The translations under genes were made by a program, and so were the position numbers. DNA of 64,000 bases, taken from Pedobacter faecalis. Its GTDB lineage: Bacteria > Bacteroidota > Bacteroidia > Sphingobacteriales > Sphingobacteriaceae. Numbering within the stretch: the first letter of the stretch is position 1; every line of letters begins with the position of its first letter. The DNA lies in assembly GCF_030182585.1 (NCBI RefSeq), contig NZ_JARXOW010000001.1, positions 434,001 to 498,000 on the forward strand, read 5' to 3'. Positions 36,255 through 45,510 of this stretch are shown in pieces. The notes beneath the pieces were generated by a model. It did not search any database. It was not told the origin of the DNA and saw only the letters and a program-made list of their open reading frames with translations.

Positions 36255-36920
36255 TTATTTACCTGCTTCGGCAGCTTTCTTATGGTCGGCCAGGAACTGG
36301 GCCAATCCAGTATCAGTTAGCGGATGCTTTAGTAATGCGGTAATCGCGGCTAGTGGCCCGGTGATCACATCGGCACCGATTTTTGCACAGTTAACGATAT
36401 GCAGCGGCCCGCGGATCGATGCAGCCAGGATCTGTGTTTTGTATCCATAGTTATCAAATATGACACGTATATCTTCTATGAGCTGCAACCCGTCTGTTGA
36501 AATGTCGTCGAGACGTCCGAGGAAGGGGGAAACATAGGTGGCGCCTGCTTTTGCTGCAAGCAATGCCTGGCCTGGTGAAAAGATTAACGTACAGTTGGTA
36601 CGGATGCCTTTGGATGAAAAGTGTTTGATGGCTTTGATGCCGTCTTTGATCATGGGTACTTTAACCACGATCTTAGGATTAAGCGCTGCAAGTGCTTCAC
36701 CTTCCTGAACGATCTCGTTATACGTAGTGGCAATAACCTCGGCGCTTACATTATCGTCTACAATATCACATATCGCCTTATAATGAGCCGTTACATTAGC
36801 ATCGCCGGTGATGCCTTCTTTTGCCATGAGGCTTGGATTCGTGGTTACGCCATCCAATACGCCAAGGTCCTGAGCCTCTCTGATCTGATCTAGGTTGGCT
36901 GTGTCAATAAAAAATTTCAT
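36255..36920 (-). CDS. Transaldolase / fructose-6-phosphate aldolase family
   Basis: A 221-residue short (FSA/TalC-type) transaldolase with MKFFIDTANLDQIREA, GVTTNPSLMAKEG, the Schiff-base Lys in IVVKVPMIKDG, and SPFLGRLDD. It acts in the non-oxidative pentose phosphate pathway or as an aldolase; the two cannot be separated by eye. It ends tail-to-tail with the GmhB-like gene with one base between the stops. The SRP RNA gene lies upstream on the same strand. Confidence 0.93.
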   Translation of the reverse strand: MKFFIDTANLDQIREAQDLGVLDGVTTNPSLMAKEGITGDANVTAHYKAICDIVDDNVSAEVIATTYNEIVQEGEALAALNPKIVVKVPMIKDGIKAIKHFSSKGIRTNCTLIFSPGQALLAAKAGATYVSPFLGRLDDISTDGLQLIEDIRVIFDNYGYKTQILAASIRGPLHIVNCAKIGADVITGPLAAITALLKHPLTDTGLAQFLADHKKAAEAGK

Positions 36921-36978
36921 ATGCTAGTTATGGGGTTTTAAATCAAAAAGAATAATGTTTACCCAAGGAAGAAAAAAA

Positions 36979-37077
36979 TGGGCAAGCACCTCTTATCGCA
37001 TCGCTACAACCTTCTACCCTTGCTGCGTTCCCACCCTGGGGGAGTTCAAAGGGAGCTGATCGTAAAAGACTTGCCCG
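36979..37077 (-). ncRNA. ffs: Signal recognition particle RNA (small, 4.5S type)
   Basis: On the minus strand the RNA begins GGGCAAG and ends CTTGCCC, a closing helix, followed by seven T (36978-36972). The centre reads CTCCCCCAGGGTGGGAACG then CAGCAAGGGTAG, the conserved symmetric and asymmetric bulges and apical loop bound by Ffh. About 98 bases. It targets nascent membrane proteins with Ffh and FtsY. A consensus promoter starts just upstream. Confidence 0.85.
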
Positions 37078-37080
37078 GCA

Positions 37081-37110
37081 CAAATGTAGTAAAAGACATC
37101 GATCTGCAAA
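37081..37110 (-). promoter_or_regulatory. Promoter of the SRP RNA
   Basis: TTTG (37110-37107), 18 bases, then a perfect TACATTTG (37088-37081) on the minus strand. The start about five bases on coincides with the first base pairs of the closing helix. Confidence 0.65.
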
Positions 37111-37457
37111 GGGTGAAATTACATTTAGTTGTGAAGTAGGGGGCTCATGCCGGCTAACAAACTGATCATAAATTAATTGGATTTTTAAATATTTTCTGCG
37201 ATATTGTTTATCCAAATTATCGTTTTCGCTCCTGGTACGGTTACCGGAAGCCTTATGCAAAATTATTCTAAATTGCAGATTTGTGATTCTGTCATTTTTA
37301 TGCGATGTAATTTGCTAATATTACAATATGGGTTCGTATTTTTTTAAAACATCCGGATTTTTCCTAAAAAACATGCGAATATTATAATTCATGGAATTTA
37401 TTTTATATCTTAGTGTCAGAAATACACTATACCAAACTAAATATTTTAAACGGACTT
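37111..37457. other. AT-rich gap upstream of gltB
   Basis: This stretch between the SRP RNA promoter and gltB holds no credible gene. A minus-strand frame of 105 codons crosses it and the SRP RNA but has no coding character. I see no TAnnTTTG element for gltB; the gltB promoter is presumably here. Confidence 0.5.
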
Positions 37458-40400
37458 ATGGAACAAAAACAAGATAACCAAGGGTTATACGACCAGCGTT
37501 TTGAGCACGATGCATGTGGTATAGGCTTTGTAGCCCATATTAAGGGAAGAAAGTCTCAGCAGATCGTTTCGGACGCCATAACCATTCTTGAAAATCTTGA
37601 TCACCGCGGAGCATGCGGAGCCGAAATCAACACAGGGGACGGTGCGGGTATCATGATTCAGATACCGCATGAATTCCTGTATGATGAGTGTCTGAAGATC
37701 GGGTTCAGCCTGAACGAATCTGGAGACTACGGCGTCGGAATGCTTTTCCTGCCAAAAGATGTGAAGGCAAGAGAGGAATGCAGGGAGATCATTTACCGGG
37801 CGGCTGAGAAACTGAACCTGGAGGTACTTGGCTTTAGAAAAGTACAAACCAATGCCGAAGGTATTGGTGCTATGGCACTTTCGGTTGAGCCGGAGATGGA
37901 GCAGGTTTTTATTGGCAGACCGCATGCGGTATCTGCAGGCGCTGACTTTGAGCGCAAACTGTACGTTTTTAAAAACTACCTGACTAAAACCATTAACAGT
38001 ACGGTAAAAGGAATAAATGGCGGCTTTTATATTGCTTCCTTTTCTTCGCGTACCATCGTATATAAAGGTCAGCTTACCTCGATGCAGGTTCGGACTTATT
38101 TTACCGAGCTCAGCGATAAGCGCGTTGTGTCGGCTTTCGGTTTGATCCACTCGCGTTTCGCGACCAACACTTTTCCTTCATGGAAGTTAGCGCAGCCGTT
38201 CCGGTATATTGCGCATAACGGCGAGATCAATACGCTGCAGGGTAACCTGAACTGGTTCCGTGCGAGCGTTAAATCTTTCGCTTCGTCTTATTTTACACAG
38301 GAGGAACTGAATATCTTGCTCCCGGTTATTGATGAAACCAATTCGGATTCAGGCTGCCTGGATAATGTTGTTGAGCTCCTGCTTCATTCAGGCCGTTCAT
38401 TACCACATGTACTTATGATGCTTATTCCTGAGGCATGGGATGGCAATGAGGATATGGATGATCTGAAAAAAGCGTTCTATAAGTTTCATGCTACGCTGAT
38501 GGAGCCATGGGATGGTCCGGCCGCCGTATCATTTACCGACGGTAACCTGATCGGTGCTACACTTGACCGTAATGGTTTGCGTCCCCAGCGTTATGCCATT
38601 ACTTCGGATGACCACGTGATTATGGCTTCCGAAGCTGGTGCTGTTGCTCTGGATCAAAGCAAAATCATCGAGAAAGGCCGCTTAACGCCGGGCAAGATGT
38701 TCGTGGTAGACATGGAGCAGGGAAGGATTATCAGTGATGAGGAGATAAAACAGAAAGTATGCGGCAACAAACCGTATGGCGACTGGATCAATAAGTATCA
38801 GATTAGACTGGAGGAGCTTCCTGAGCCGAGACTCGTGTTCAGCAATTTGTCTCAGGAGTCGATCTTCAGATATCAGCAGGTGTTTGGTTACAGCCGTGAG
38901 GATGTTGACCTTATCCTGAAGCCTATGGCCAAGGAGGGGAAAGAACCTGTTGGTTCAATGGGTACGGATATACCTCTTGCAGTTCTCTCGCAAAAGCCCC
39001 AGCATCTTTCTTCTTATTTTAAGCAGTTATTTGCGCAGGTAACCAACCCGCCTATCGATCCGATCCGCGAAAAGGTAGTGATGAGCCTGGCTGGTTTTAT
39101 GGGCAATAACGGCAACATCCTCGAAGAAAATGCGATGCAATGTCACTGTGTTGGCATAAAGCATCCGGTGCTTACTAACCTTGAACTGGAGAAACTGAGG
39201 AGTATCGACACTGGTGTGTTTCAGTCTAAGACTCTGCAAACTTATTTCCGGGCTGATGGTACACCGGGTGCCTTAGAACGAGGTTTACAACGCTTGTGCC
39301 GCTACGCCGTGGATGCAGTTGAAGATGGCTTCCAGGTTTTGGTGCTTTCTGATCGTGCGCTCGACTCGGAACATGCTGCCATCCCGTCGCTGCTTGCTGT
39401 TTCGGCTGTGCATCACCATTTGATCCGCAAAGGTTATCGCGGTGCTGTAGGTATTGTTGCTGAAGCAGGTGATGTGTGGGAAGTGCATCATTTTGCTACA
39501 CTGATAGGTTTCGGTGCAACGGCCGTAAACCCATACCTGGCATTGGAAACGATCACTGGTTTTGAACAGGAACTTCAGGAGAAATCTGAAAAACTGATCA
39601 AGAATTATATTTACGCAATCAATAACGGCTTGCTGAAGATATTCTCTAAAATGGGTATCTCGACCCTGCAGTCTTATCACGGGGCTCAGATTTTTGAGAT
39701 ATTGGGCATTAATAAGAGTGTGGTCGATAAATATTTCACTGGTGCGGTATCTAGGATCGGCGGACTTGGCCTGGATGAAATTGCCAAAGAAACGCTGATT
39801 AAGCACAACCGCATATTTAAAATGGCTAACCGTCCGGATGCCATTTTGCCAACAGGCGGTAACTACAAATGGAAGCGCAAGGGTGAACAGCACTTGTTTA
39901 ACCCCCAAACGATTCATTTGCTTCAAAATGCGACACGCAAAAATGATTACAATACGTATAAGCAATATTCTAAGCTGATCAACGACCAGACCAATCAGGC
40001 CTATACGATTAGGGGATTATTTGAGTTTAATTATAACCGCCCTGCTGTCCCTCTCGAAGAAGTGGAACCGGTTGAGAATATTCTGAAGCGTTTCGCTACA
40101 GGAGCGATGTCTTTCGGGTCAATTTCTCATGAGGCGCATTCTACACTGGCCATTGCGATGAACCGTATAGGTGGAAGGAGCAATACCGGCGAGGGTGGTG
40201 AGGATGAATTGCGTTATGAGCCACTGCCAAACGGTGATTCGATGCGTTCTTCTATTAAGCAAATTGCTTCTGCCCGTTTTGGGGTAACAAGTTATTATCT
40301 GACTAACGCCGATGAACTGCAGATCAAGATGGCTCAGGGTGCCAAGCCGGGTGAAGGTGGACAGCTTCCGGGTCATAAAGTGGACGACTGGATTGCCAAG

Positions 40401-41969
40401 GTACGTCACGCTACACCTGGTGTTGGTTTAATTTCACCTCCGCCGCATCACGACATCTATTCCATTGAGGATTTAGCGCAGTTGATCTATGACTTAAAAA
40501 ATGCCAACAGACAGGCACGTATTAACGTGAAACTGGTATCGAAAGCGGGTGTCGGCACCATTGCAGCAGGGGTGGCCAAGGCACATGCTGATGTTATTCT
40601 TGTTTCAGGATTTGATGGTGGTACGGGCGCTTCTCCGCTTACTTCTATACAGCACGCTGGCTTGCCATGGGAGCTTGGTTTGGCAGAGGCACATCAGACA
40701 CTGGTAAAAAACAGGTTAAGGAGCCGTGTGGTATTGCAGACTGACGGACAATTAAAGACGGGAAAGGACATTGCCATTGCTACCTTGCTTGGTGCCGAGG
40801 AGTGGGGTGTTGCTACTGCAGCGCTGGTGACCGCAGGTTGTATCATGATGCGTAAATGCCATCTGAACACTTGTCCGGTAGGTGTGGCTACCCAGGATCC
40901 GAACCTTAGAAAACTGTTTACGGGTGAACCTGATCATGTGGTAAATCTGTTCCACTTCCTTGCTCAGGAATTGAGGGAAACCATGGCTGAGCTGGGCTTT
41001 AGAACGGTTGAAGAGATGGTAGGCCAGGCAGACATGCTGAAAGTACGCCAGATTGATCAGGCGGAATGGAAACAGAAGGACCTCGACTTCTCCGCGATCT
41101 TGTTTAAAGCGCCGGATAATGGTTTAAGCCTATACAAAACCGAAGATCAGGACCATGGCATCGAGGGTGTGCTGGATCATCAATTGATCAAAGCGGCTCA
41201 GCCTGCGTTAGCTACCAAAGAACCGATCTACGCGGAATTCGATGTAAAGAATACGGATCGATCAATAGGTACGATGTTGTCTAATGAAGTTTCTAAGGTG
41301 TATAAAAGCCAGGGACTTCCGGCCGACACTGTAAACTTTAAGTTTAAAGGTTCTGCCGGACAGAGCTTTGGTGCTTTTGCTACGAGAGGTATCTCGCTGC
41401 AGCTTGAAGGTGAGGCTAACGATTATGTAGGAAAAGGTCTTTCAGGCGCACGCTTGTCTATATATCCTTTCGCCGAAGCGAAATATGTGCCTGAACAGAA
41501 CATTATTATTGGTAACGTAGCGTTGTATGGTGCCACCTCGGGTGAACTGTATGTACGCGGACAGGCCGGTGAGCGTTTTGCTGTGAGGAATTCCGGTGCA
41601 ACCGCGGTAGTTGAAGGCTTGGGTGCACATGGTTGTGAGTACATGACCGGGGGCGAAGTGCTGATCATTGGTGACACAGGAACTAACTTTGCAGCTGGAA
41701 TGAGCGGCGGTATAGCTTGGGTATACGACGTGAAAGGGGATTTTGCCAGCAAATGCAACAAGGAAATGGTTGATCTTGATCCGCTTGATGAGCAGGATGA
41801 GCTGCGCATTGCGCACCTGTTGAGAATGCATGTGCAGCTGACCGACAGTAGCGTAGCGAAGTTTTTACTGAGCGACTGGTCGACACAGTCGGCCCGCTTC
41901 ATCAAGGTATTCCCTAAAGAATACAAGGCCGTATTAATGAATAGAACGAACAAACTGACAATATCTTAA
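37458..41969 (+). CDS. gltB: Glutamate synthase large subunit
   Basis: A 1503-residue ferredoxin/NADPH-type GOGAT large subunit. I use the ATG at 37458; an in-frame GTG at 37413 lies in the AT-rich leader. Cys20 in HDACGIGF is the amidotransferase nucleophile, exposed after removal of a short propeptide. The glutaminase domain runs to about 430, the central and FMN synthase domains to about 1200 (GAKPGEGGQLPGHKV, SGFDGGTGASPL), with the 3Fe-4S Cys cluster in GCIMMRKCHLNTCPVG, and the C-terminal GXGXG beta-helix ends the protein. gltD follows after 3 bases. Confidence 0.98.
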   Translation: MEQKQDNQGLYDQRFEHDACGIGFVAHIKGRKSQQIVSDAITILENLDHRGACGAEINTGDGAGIMIQIPHEFLYDECLKIGFSLNESGDYGVGMLFLPKDVKAREECREIIYRAAEKLNLEVLGFRKVQTNAEGIGAMALSVEPEMEQVFIGRPHAVSAGADFERKLYVFKNYLTKTINSTVKGINGGFYIASFSSRTIVYKGQLTSMQVRTYFTELSDKRVVSAFGLIHSRFATNTFPSWKLAQPFRYIAHNGEINTLQGNLNWFRASVKSFASSYFTQEELNILLPVIDETNSDSGCLDNVVELLLHSGRSLPHVLMMLIPEAWDGNEDMDDLKKAFYKFHATLMEPWDGPAAVSFTDGNLIGATLDRNGLRPQRYAITSDDHVIMASEAGAVALDQSKIIEKGRLTPGKMFVVDMEQGRIISDEEIKQKVCGNKPYGDWINKYQIRLEELPEPRLVFSNLSQESIFRYQQVFGYSREDVDLILKPMAKEGKEPVGSMGTDIPLAVLSQKPQHLSSYFKQLFAQVTNPPIDPIREKVVMSLAGFMGNNGNILEENAMQCHCVGIKHPVLTNLELEKLRSIDTGVFQSKTLQTYFRADGTPGALERGLQRLCRYAVDAVEDGFQVLVLSDRALDSEHAAIPSLLAVSAVHHHLIRKGYRGAVGIVAEAGDVWEVHHFATLIGFGATAVNPYLALETITGFEQELQEKSEKLIKNYIYAINNGLLKIFSKMGISTLQSYHGAQIFEILGINKSVVDKYFTGAVSRIGGLGLDEIAKETLIKHNRIFKMANRPDAILPTGGNYKWKRKGEQHLFNPQTIHLLQNATRKNDYNTYKQYSKLINDQTNQAYTIRGLFEFNYNRPAVPLEEVEPVENILKRFATGAMSFGSISHEAHSTLAIAMNRIGGRSNTGEGGEDELRYEPLPNGDSMRSSIKQIASARFGVTSYYLTNADELQIKMAQGAKPGEGGQLPGHKVDDWIAKVRHATPGVGLISPPPHHDIYSIEDLAQLIYDLKNANRQARINVKLVSKAGVGTIAAGVAKAHADVILVSGFDGGTGASPLTSIQHAGLPWELGLAEAHQTLVKNRLRSRVVLQTDGQLKTGKDIAIATLLGAEEWGVATAALVTAGCIMMRKCHLNTCPVGVATQDPNLRKLFTGEPDHVVNLFHFLAQELRETMAELGFRTVEEMVGQADMLKVRQIDQAEWKQKDLDFSAILFKAPDNGLSLYKTEDQDHGIEGVLDHQLIKAAQPALATKEPIYAEFDVKNTDRSIGTMLSNEVSKVYKSQGLPADTVNFKFKGSAGQSFGAFATRGISLQLEGEANDYVGKGLSGARLSIYPFAEAKYVPEQNIIIGNVALYGATSGELYVRGQAGERFAVRNSGATAVVEGLGAHGCEYMTGGEVLIIGDTGTNFAAGMSGGIAWVYDVKGDFASKCNKEMVDLDPLDEQDELRIAHLLRMHVQLTDSSVAKFLLSDWSTQSARFIKVFPKEYKAVLMNRTNKLTIS

Positions 41970-41972
41970 GTT

Positions 41973-43439
41973 ATGGGAAAAGTAACTGGATTTTTAGAAT
42001 ACGAAAGGGTTGCTCCTGTAAAAGAAGATGCACAAGAGCGCCTGAAACATTATAACGAATTTGTACACGCGCTTGAGCTGGAGGATGTGAACAAGCAGGC
42101 TGCGCGGTGTATGGATTGCGGAGTACCGTTTTGCCAGTCGGGCTGCCCGCTTGGCAACGTGATACCGGAGTTTAACGAGGCTGTATATAAAGGTGACTGG
42201 CAGCTAGCTACAACTATTTTACTGAGCACCAATAACTTCCCTGAATTCACCGGAAGGATTTGTCCGGCGCCTTGCGAATCTGCTTGTGTACTGGGTATCA
42301 ACAAGTCGCCGGTTTCTATCGAAGAGATAGAAAAGCACATTATTGAGATGGCGTTCAGCAAAGGCTATATCAAAGCCGAGCCTCCACTGATCCGTACAGG
42401 TAAGAAAGTTGCCGTGATTGGTTCTGGTCCGGCAGGAATGGCCGCTGCCGCACAGTTGAATAAGGCTGGCCATGAGGTTGTGGTATACGAGCGTGATGAT
42501 ACACCAGGTGGACTGTTAAACTATGGTATCCCAGATTTCAAGCTTCAAAAAGATGTGGTAAGCCGCAGGATTAGTCTGATGGAGAAGGAAGGGGTTGTAT
42601 TTAAGTGTAACGCCAATGTTGGGGTTAACGTAGAGCTTAACACTTTGCTTCGCGAAAATCAGGCGATTATTCTGGCAGGCGGCTCAACCATACCGCGCGA
42701 TCTTCCGGCCACAGGGAGGGATGCAAAGGGTATACACTTTGCGATGGACTTCCTTAAGCAACAGAACAAACGGGTTAGGAATATCCCGGTACAGGGTGAG
42801 GACATCCTGGCGACAGGTAAAGATGTCATCGTGATCGGCGGTGGTGATACAGGCTCTGACTGTATCGGAACTTCCAATCGCCAGGGTGCCAGATCGGTTA
42901 CCCAGTTTGAAATTATGCCTATGCCTTCTTCGTCCCGTACATCGAATATGCCATGGCCTACTTATCCAATGCTGCTTAAAGTAACAACCTCCCATGAAGA
43001 GGGTTGCGAACGTTTCTGGGGAGTGAACACTAAAGAATTCATTAAGGATGAAAATGGCAATCTGAAAGCAGTTAGGGTAGTGGACGTAGAATGGGAAATT
43101 GATGCGGCCGGCAGACCAGTCAATTTTAAGGAAAAGGCTGATACCGTACGTGATTTGCCATGTCAGCTTGTATTACTAGCTATGGGCTTCCTTTATCCGC
43201 AAAAAGACGGGTTATTGGAGAAGCTTGGAGTTGAGCTTGACGCGCGGGGTAATGTTAAAGCTGAGGAAGGTAAATACCAGACCAATATTGCTAAGATTTT
43301 CGCCGCCGGAGATATGCGCAGAGGCCAGTCGCTGGTTGTATGGGCGATATCTGAAGGGCGTGAGGCGGCCAGGAAGGTAGATCAGTACCTGATGGGGCAC
43401 AGCAGTCTGCCTTCTAAAGATGGCATACCATACGCATAG
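41973..43439 (+). CDS. gltD: Glutamate synthase small subunit
   Basis: A 488-residue electron-input subunit. The N-terminus holds two 4Fe-4S-type Cys groups (CMDCGVPFCQSGCP and CPAPCESACVLG), then the FAD site GSGPAGMAAAAQL and the NADPH site GGGDTGSDCIGT; MRRGQSLVVWAISEGR near the end is the usual FAD-contact motif. It passes electrons to GltB, making two glutamates from 2-oxoglutarate and glutamine. Start ATG three bases after gltB. Confidence 0.98.
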   Translation: MGKVTGFLEYERVAPVKEDAQERLKHYNEFVHALELEDVNKQAARCMDCGVPFCQSGCPLGNVIPEFNEAVYKGDWQLATTILLSTNNFPEFTGRICPAPCESACVLGINKSPVSIEEIEKHIIEMAFSKGYIKAEPPLIRTGKKVAVIGSGPAGMAAAAQLNKAGHEVVVYERDDTPGGLLNYGIPDFKLQKDVVSRRISLMEKEGVVFKCNANVGVNVELNTLLRENQAIILAGGSTIPRDLPATGRDAKGIHFAMDFLKQQNKRVRNIPVQGEDILATGKDVIVIGGGDTGSDCIGTSNRQGARSVTQFEIMPMPSSSRTSNMPWPTYPMLLKVTTSHEEGCERFWGVNTKEFIKDENGNLKAVRVVDVEWEIDAAGRPVNFKEKADTVRDLPCQLVLLAMGFLYPQKDGLLEKLGVELDARGNVKAEEGKYQTNIAKIFAAGDMRRGQSLVVWAISEGREAARKVDQYLMGHSSLPSKDGIPYA

Positions 43440-43457
43440 TCTTCGTTTAATATATTT

Positions 43458-43491
43458 AAAGGCGCACTGCTTATGAGCAGTGCGCCTTTTT
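43458..43491. terminator. Bidirectional terminator after gltBD
   Basis: AAAGGCGCACTGCT and AGCAGTGCGCCTTT (43458-43471 and 43476-43489) around TATG, flanked by A and T runs on opposite sides. The convergent gene ends inside it at 43490. Confidence 0.9.
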
Positions 43492-44083
43492 AGTATCTGA
43501 CACGTAGTCCGAGTCCCAGCTGAAATACATCGGTAATGGTGAGTGCCGACATATTTTGGAAATAGTTAACCAGATAGTAATCGTTAGTGTTTGCCTCGAT
43601 ATAGACGCCCAGTTTTTTGATGGTATTCGTCTTAAAGAGTTTTGCTGTACTGATGTCGACTTCGTTGCTTACCGACAGGTGCGGACGTAAAGCCTCCGAC
43701 CAATAGTAATAGTCTTTAGGGTATTGCTCCGTGTCGAAATTAAAGGAAAGTTCTTTATGGAAAGTATAGCTCAAAAATATACCTGGATTTAAAGGATAGA
43801 ATTTAGTTGTCTTTCCAATGCCGATTTCCCAGGGCTTATAAGCGAATTTTACTGTGGCAATATTAAGTTTGCCACCTTTATTCTGTGGCACGTATCCATA
43901 ATGAAAATCTAAGCGGCCCTTTTTATTCGCGAGGATATCGTATCCGGCACCGGCGCTGAAGTAGCCGATGCTGCCGGCATATTGGACTATGGCTTCATCT
44001 GGAATTAAAGCTTTAAAAATTTGGGCCTGAGCCGTCGCGCTTAAAAGGATAAGCAAAAATGGAATATATTTAGAAACTGACAC
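43490..44083 (-). CDS. Exported outer-membrane-like protein of unknown function
   Basis: A 197-residue protein with a signal peptide (MSVSKYIPFLLILLSATAQAQ). The rest has alternating hydrophobic and polar residues with many aromatics (GYFSAGAGYDILANKKGRL, PGIFLSYTFHKELSFNF, FQLGLGLRVRY), a pattern of a small beta-barrel; the last residue Tyr fits an outer-membrane insertion signal. Its start overlaps the end of the phosphoesterase gene by 14 bases, so the two are translationally linked. No family recognised. Confidence 0.7.
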   Translation of the reverse strand: MSVSKYIPFLLILLSATAQAQIFKALIPDEAIVQYAGSIGYFSAGAGYDILANKKGRLDFHYGYVPQNKGGKLNIATVKFAYKPWEIGIGKTTKFYPLNPGIFLSYTFHKELSFNFDTEQYPKDYYYWSEALRPHLSVSNEVDISTAKLFKTNTIKKLGVYIEANTNDYYLVNYFQNMSALTITDVFQLGLGLRVRY

Positions 44084-44864
44084 GTTTGTAGGTTAAATTG
44101 TTATTAACAACCTCGATGACGAGAAACTCGCTATCGGCCATTGCACTGGTTATGATAAAGGGAACCTTTCTGTCGCCCGCAAAGTACTCTTCAAACTGGT
44201 GGGTGTGCCCGTGCAGTGAGGCGAGTAAACCCGGCGTTTGTACCATTGTATCAGTATAAGGTTTTACAAGCCCCGGATCGAAGTCTGGATTATTTGGGGG
44301 TACATGTGAAATAGCGATGTAACCGGTTACTCCATTTTCCGGCTTAAGCTGATGCTGGAGCCATTGCATATCAGGGGTTTGTCCGTTAAACTGATACTCT
44401 CTCCCGTTGGTATCGTGGCATACAAATTTAATTCCGCCGTAGGTAAAGGAATAATTTAACTCCCCGAACATGTTCAGAAATACGTCCTTCCCACGGGCTA
44501 CGAGATCGTGATTGCCTACAACTGCTACGTATGGCGGGTTAAGGTCTTCCAGTGCTCTCGATATCCATTCCATTTCCTTGAGTACGCCGAACTCGGATAT
44601 ATCGCCAGCCAGTACAACGAAATCGATACCGGGCAGTGCGTTCACCGCCTTGCAAAAGGCGACTGTTTCGTCTCTTGATTTCTGGCTATCGCCGGTAAGT
44701 ACAAAGCGAACGGTGTCGTCTGTTGCGCCCGAGCCAAGTTTCTTCAGATTTCTGTTGTTGATGTCTCTGAAGGAATTACGGTCGAACGCCTGATTGGGAC
44801 TAAATTCAAAATGATTGCAGCCCGCTAATACAAGGCAAAGAAACAGGAAAAAGGATAATCTCAT
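44070..44864 (-). CDS. Metallophosphoesterase lipoprotein
   Basis: A 264-residue calcineurin-like phosphoesterase. The signal peptide MRLSFFLFLCLVLAGC ends in a lipobox Cys at 16. Metal-binding motifs are in order: LTGDSQ, VLAGDISEFG, VVGNHDLVARG, ISHVPPNNPDFD and LHGHTHQFE; the first motif has Ser-Gln in place of the common His, as in some family members. It is anchored in a membrane outside the cytoplasm. The next gene overlaps it by 14 bases. The substrate is unknown. Confidence 0.88.
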   Translation of the reverse strand: MRLSFFLFLCLVLAGCNHFEFSPNQAFDRNSFRDINNRNLKKLGSGATDDTVRFVLTGDSQKSRDETVAFCKAVNALPGIDFVVLAGDISEFGVLKEMEWISRALEDLNPPYVAVVGNHDLVARGKDVFLNMFGELNYSFTYGGIKFVCHDTNGREYQFNGQTPDMQWLQHQLKPENGVTGYIAISHVPPNNPDFDPGLVKPYTDTMVQTPGLLASLHGHTHQFEEYFAGDRKVPFIITSAMADSEFLVIEVVNNNLTYKRVSF

Positions 44865-44961
44865 AGACTGTTAATTGGCAACAAAGAAAATCTATTGCGC
44901 CGACATAGTCTGTGTTTTCCTGAGGTTCTTACTTTATTAAGACAGTTTTTTGGCCGGATGA

Positions 44962-45507
44962 TTAACTCCGGCCGGTATCTAATCTCAGTTTAGAAAAGAA
45001 ATCCCACAGGACAATACCTGCCGAGATAACAATATTAAAGGAATGCTTGGTGCCAAACTGAGGAATTTCTATGCAGCCGTCGACCGCCGCCATTACCTCA
45101 TCGCTGACGCCGTTTACCTCATTGCCGAATACAAGCGCGTACTTCTCCTTCGGCAGGGGTAGATAGGCGTTCAGCATCACGCTGCCTTGTGCCTGCTCAA
45201 TGGCAAGTATCTTATAGCCCTGCAGGCGCAGTTCAGCGATTGCGGCACAGGTCTCAGCAACGTATTCCCAGTCGACAGACTGCGTGGCGCCTAATGCGGT
45301 TTTTTCTATTTCTCGATGTGGAGGCTGTGCAGTAATGCCGCACAGCACTATTTTTGATACGGAAAAGCCATCAGCTGTTCTGAATACAGAACCCACATTG
45401 TGCATACTCCGCACGTTATCGAGCACGACAACGACAGGCAGCTTTTCCTGATCTTTGAATTCTTCTACTGAAGGCCGGTTAAGCTCTTCTGATTTCAGCT
45501 TCTGCAT
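44962..45507 (-). CDS. TrmH/SpoU-family RNA 2'-O-methyltransferase
   Basis: A 181-residue SPOUT methyltransferase. The three motifs are VLDNVRSMHNVGSVFRTADG (about 31-50), ALVFGNEVNGVSDEVM (about 128-143) and SFNIVISAGIVLWDF (about 160-174), which form the knotted SAM site. It lacks an extra RNA-binding N-terminal domain, so target tRNA or rRNA is uncertain. It follows galK by 3 bases on the same strand. The stop codon lies in the loop of a small inverted repeat. Confidence 0.9.
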   Translation of the reverse strand: MQKLKSEELNRPSVEEFKDQEKLPVVVVLDNVRSMHNVGSVFRTADGFSVSKIVLCGITAQPPHREIEKTALGATQSVDWEYVAETCAAIAELRLQGYKILAIEQAQGSVMLNAYLPLPKEKYALVFGNEVNGVSDEVMAAVDGCIEIPQFGTKHSFNIVISAGIVLWDFFSKLRLDTGRS

Positions 45508-45510
45508 GGA

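Noticed and set aside
36943..37260. Minus-strand frame of 105 codons upstream of gltB
   Set aside because: It runs straight through the SRP RNA and its promoter and has no recognisable protein features.
37485..38150. Long minus-strand frames inside gltB (also 39285-39965)
   Set aside because: Shadows of a highly conserved enzyme; composition is not protein-like.
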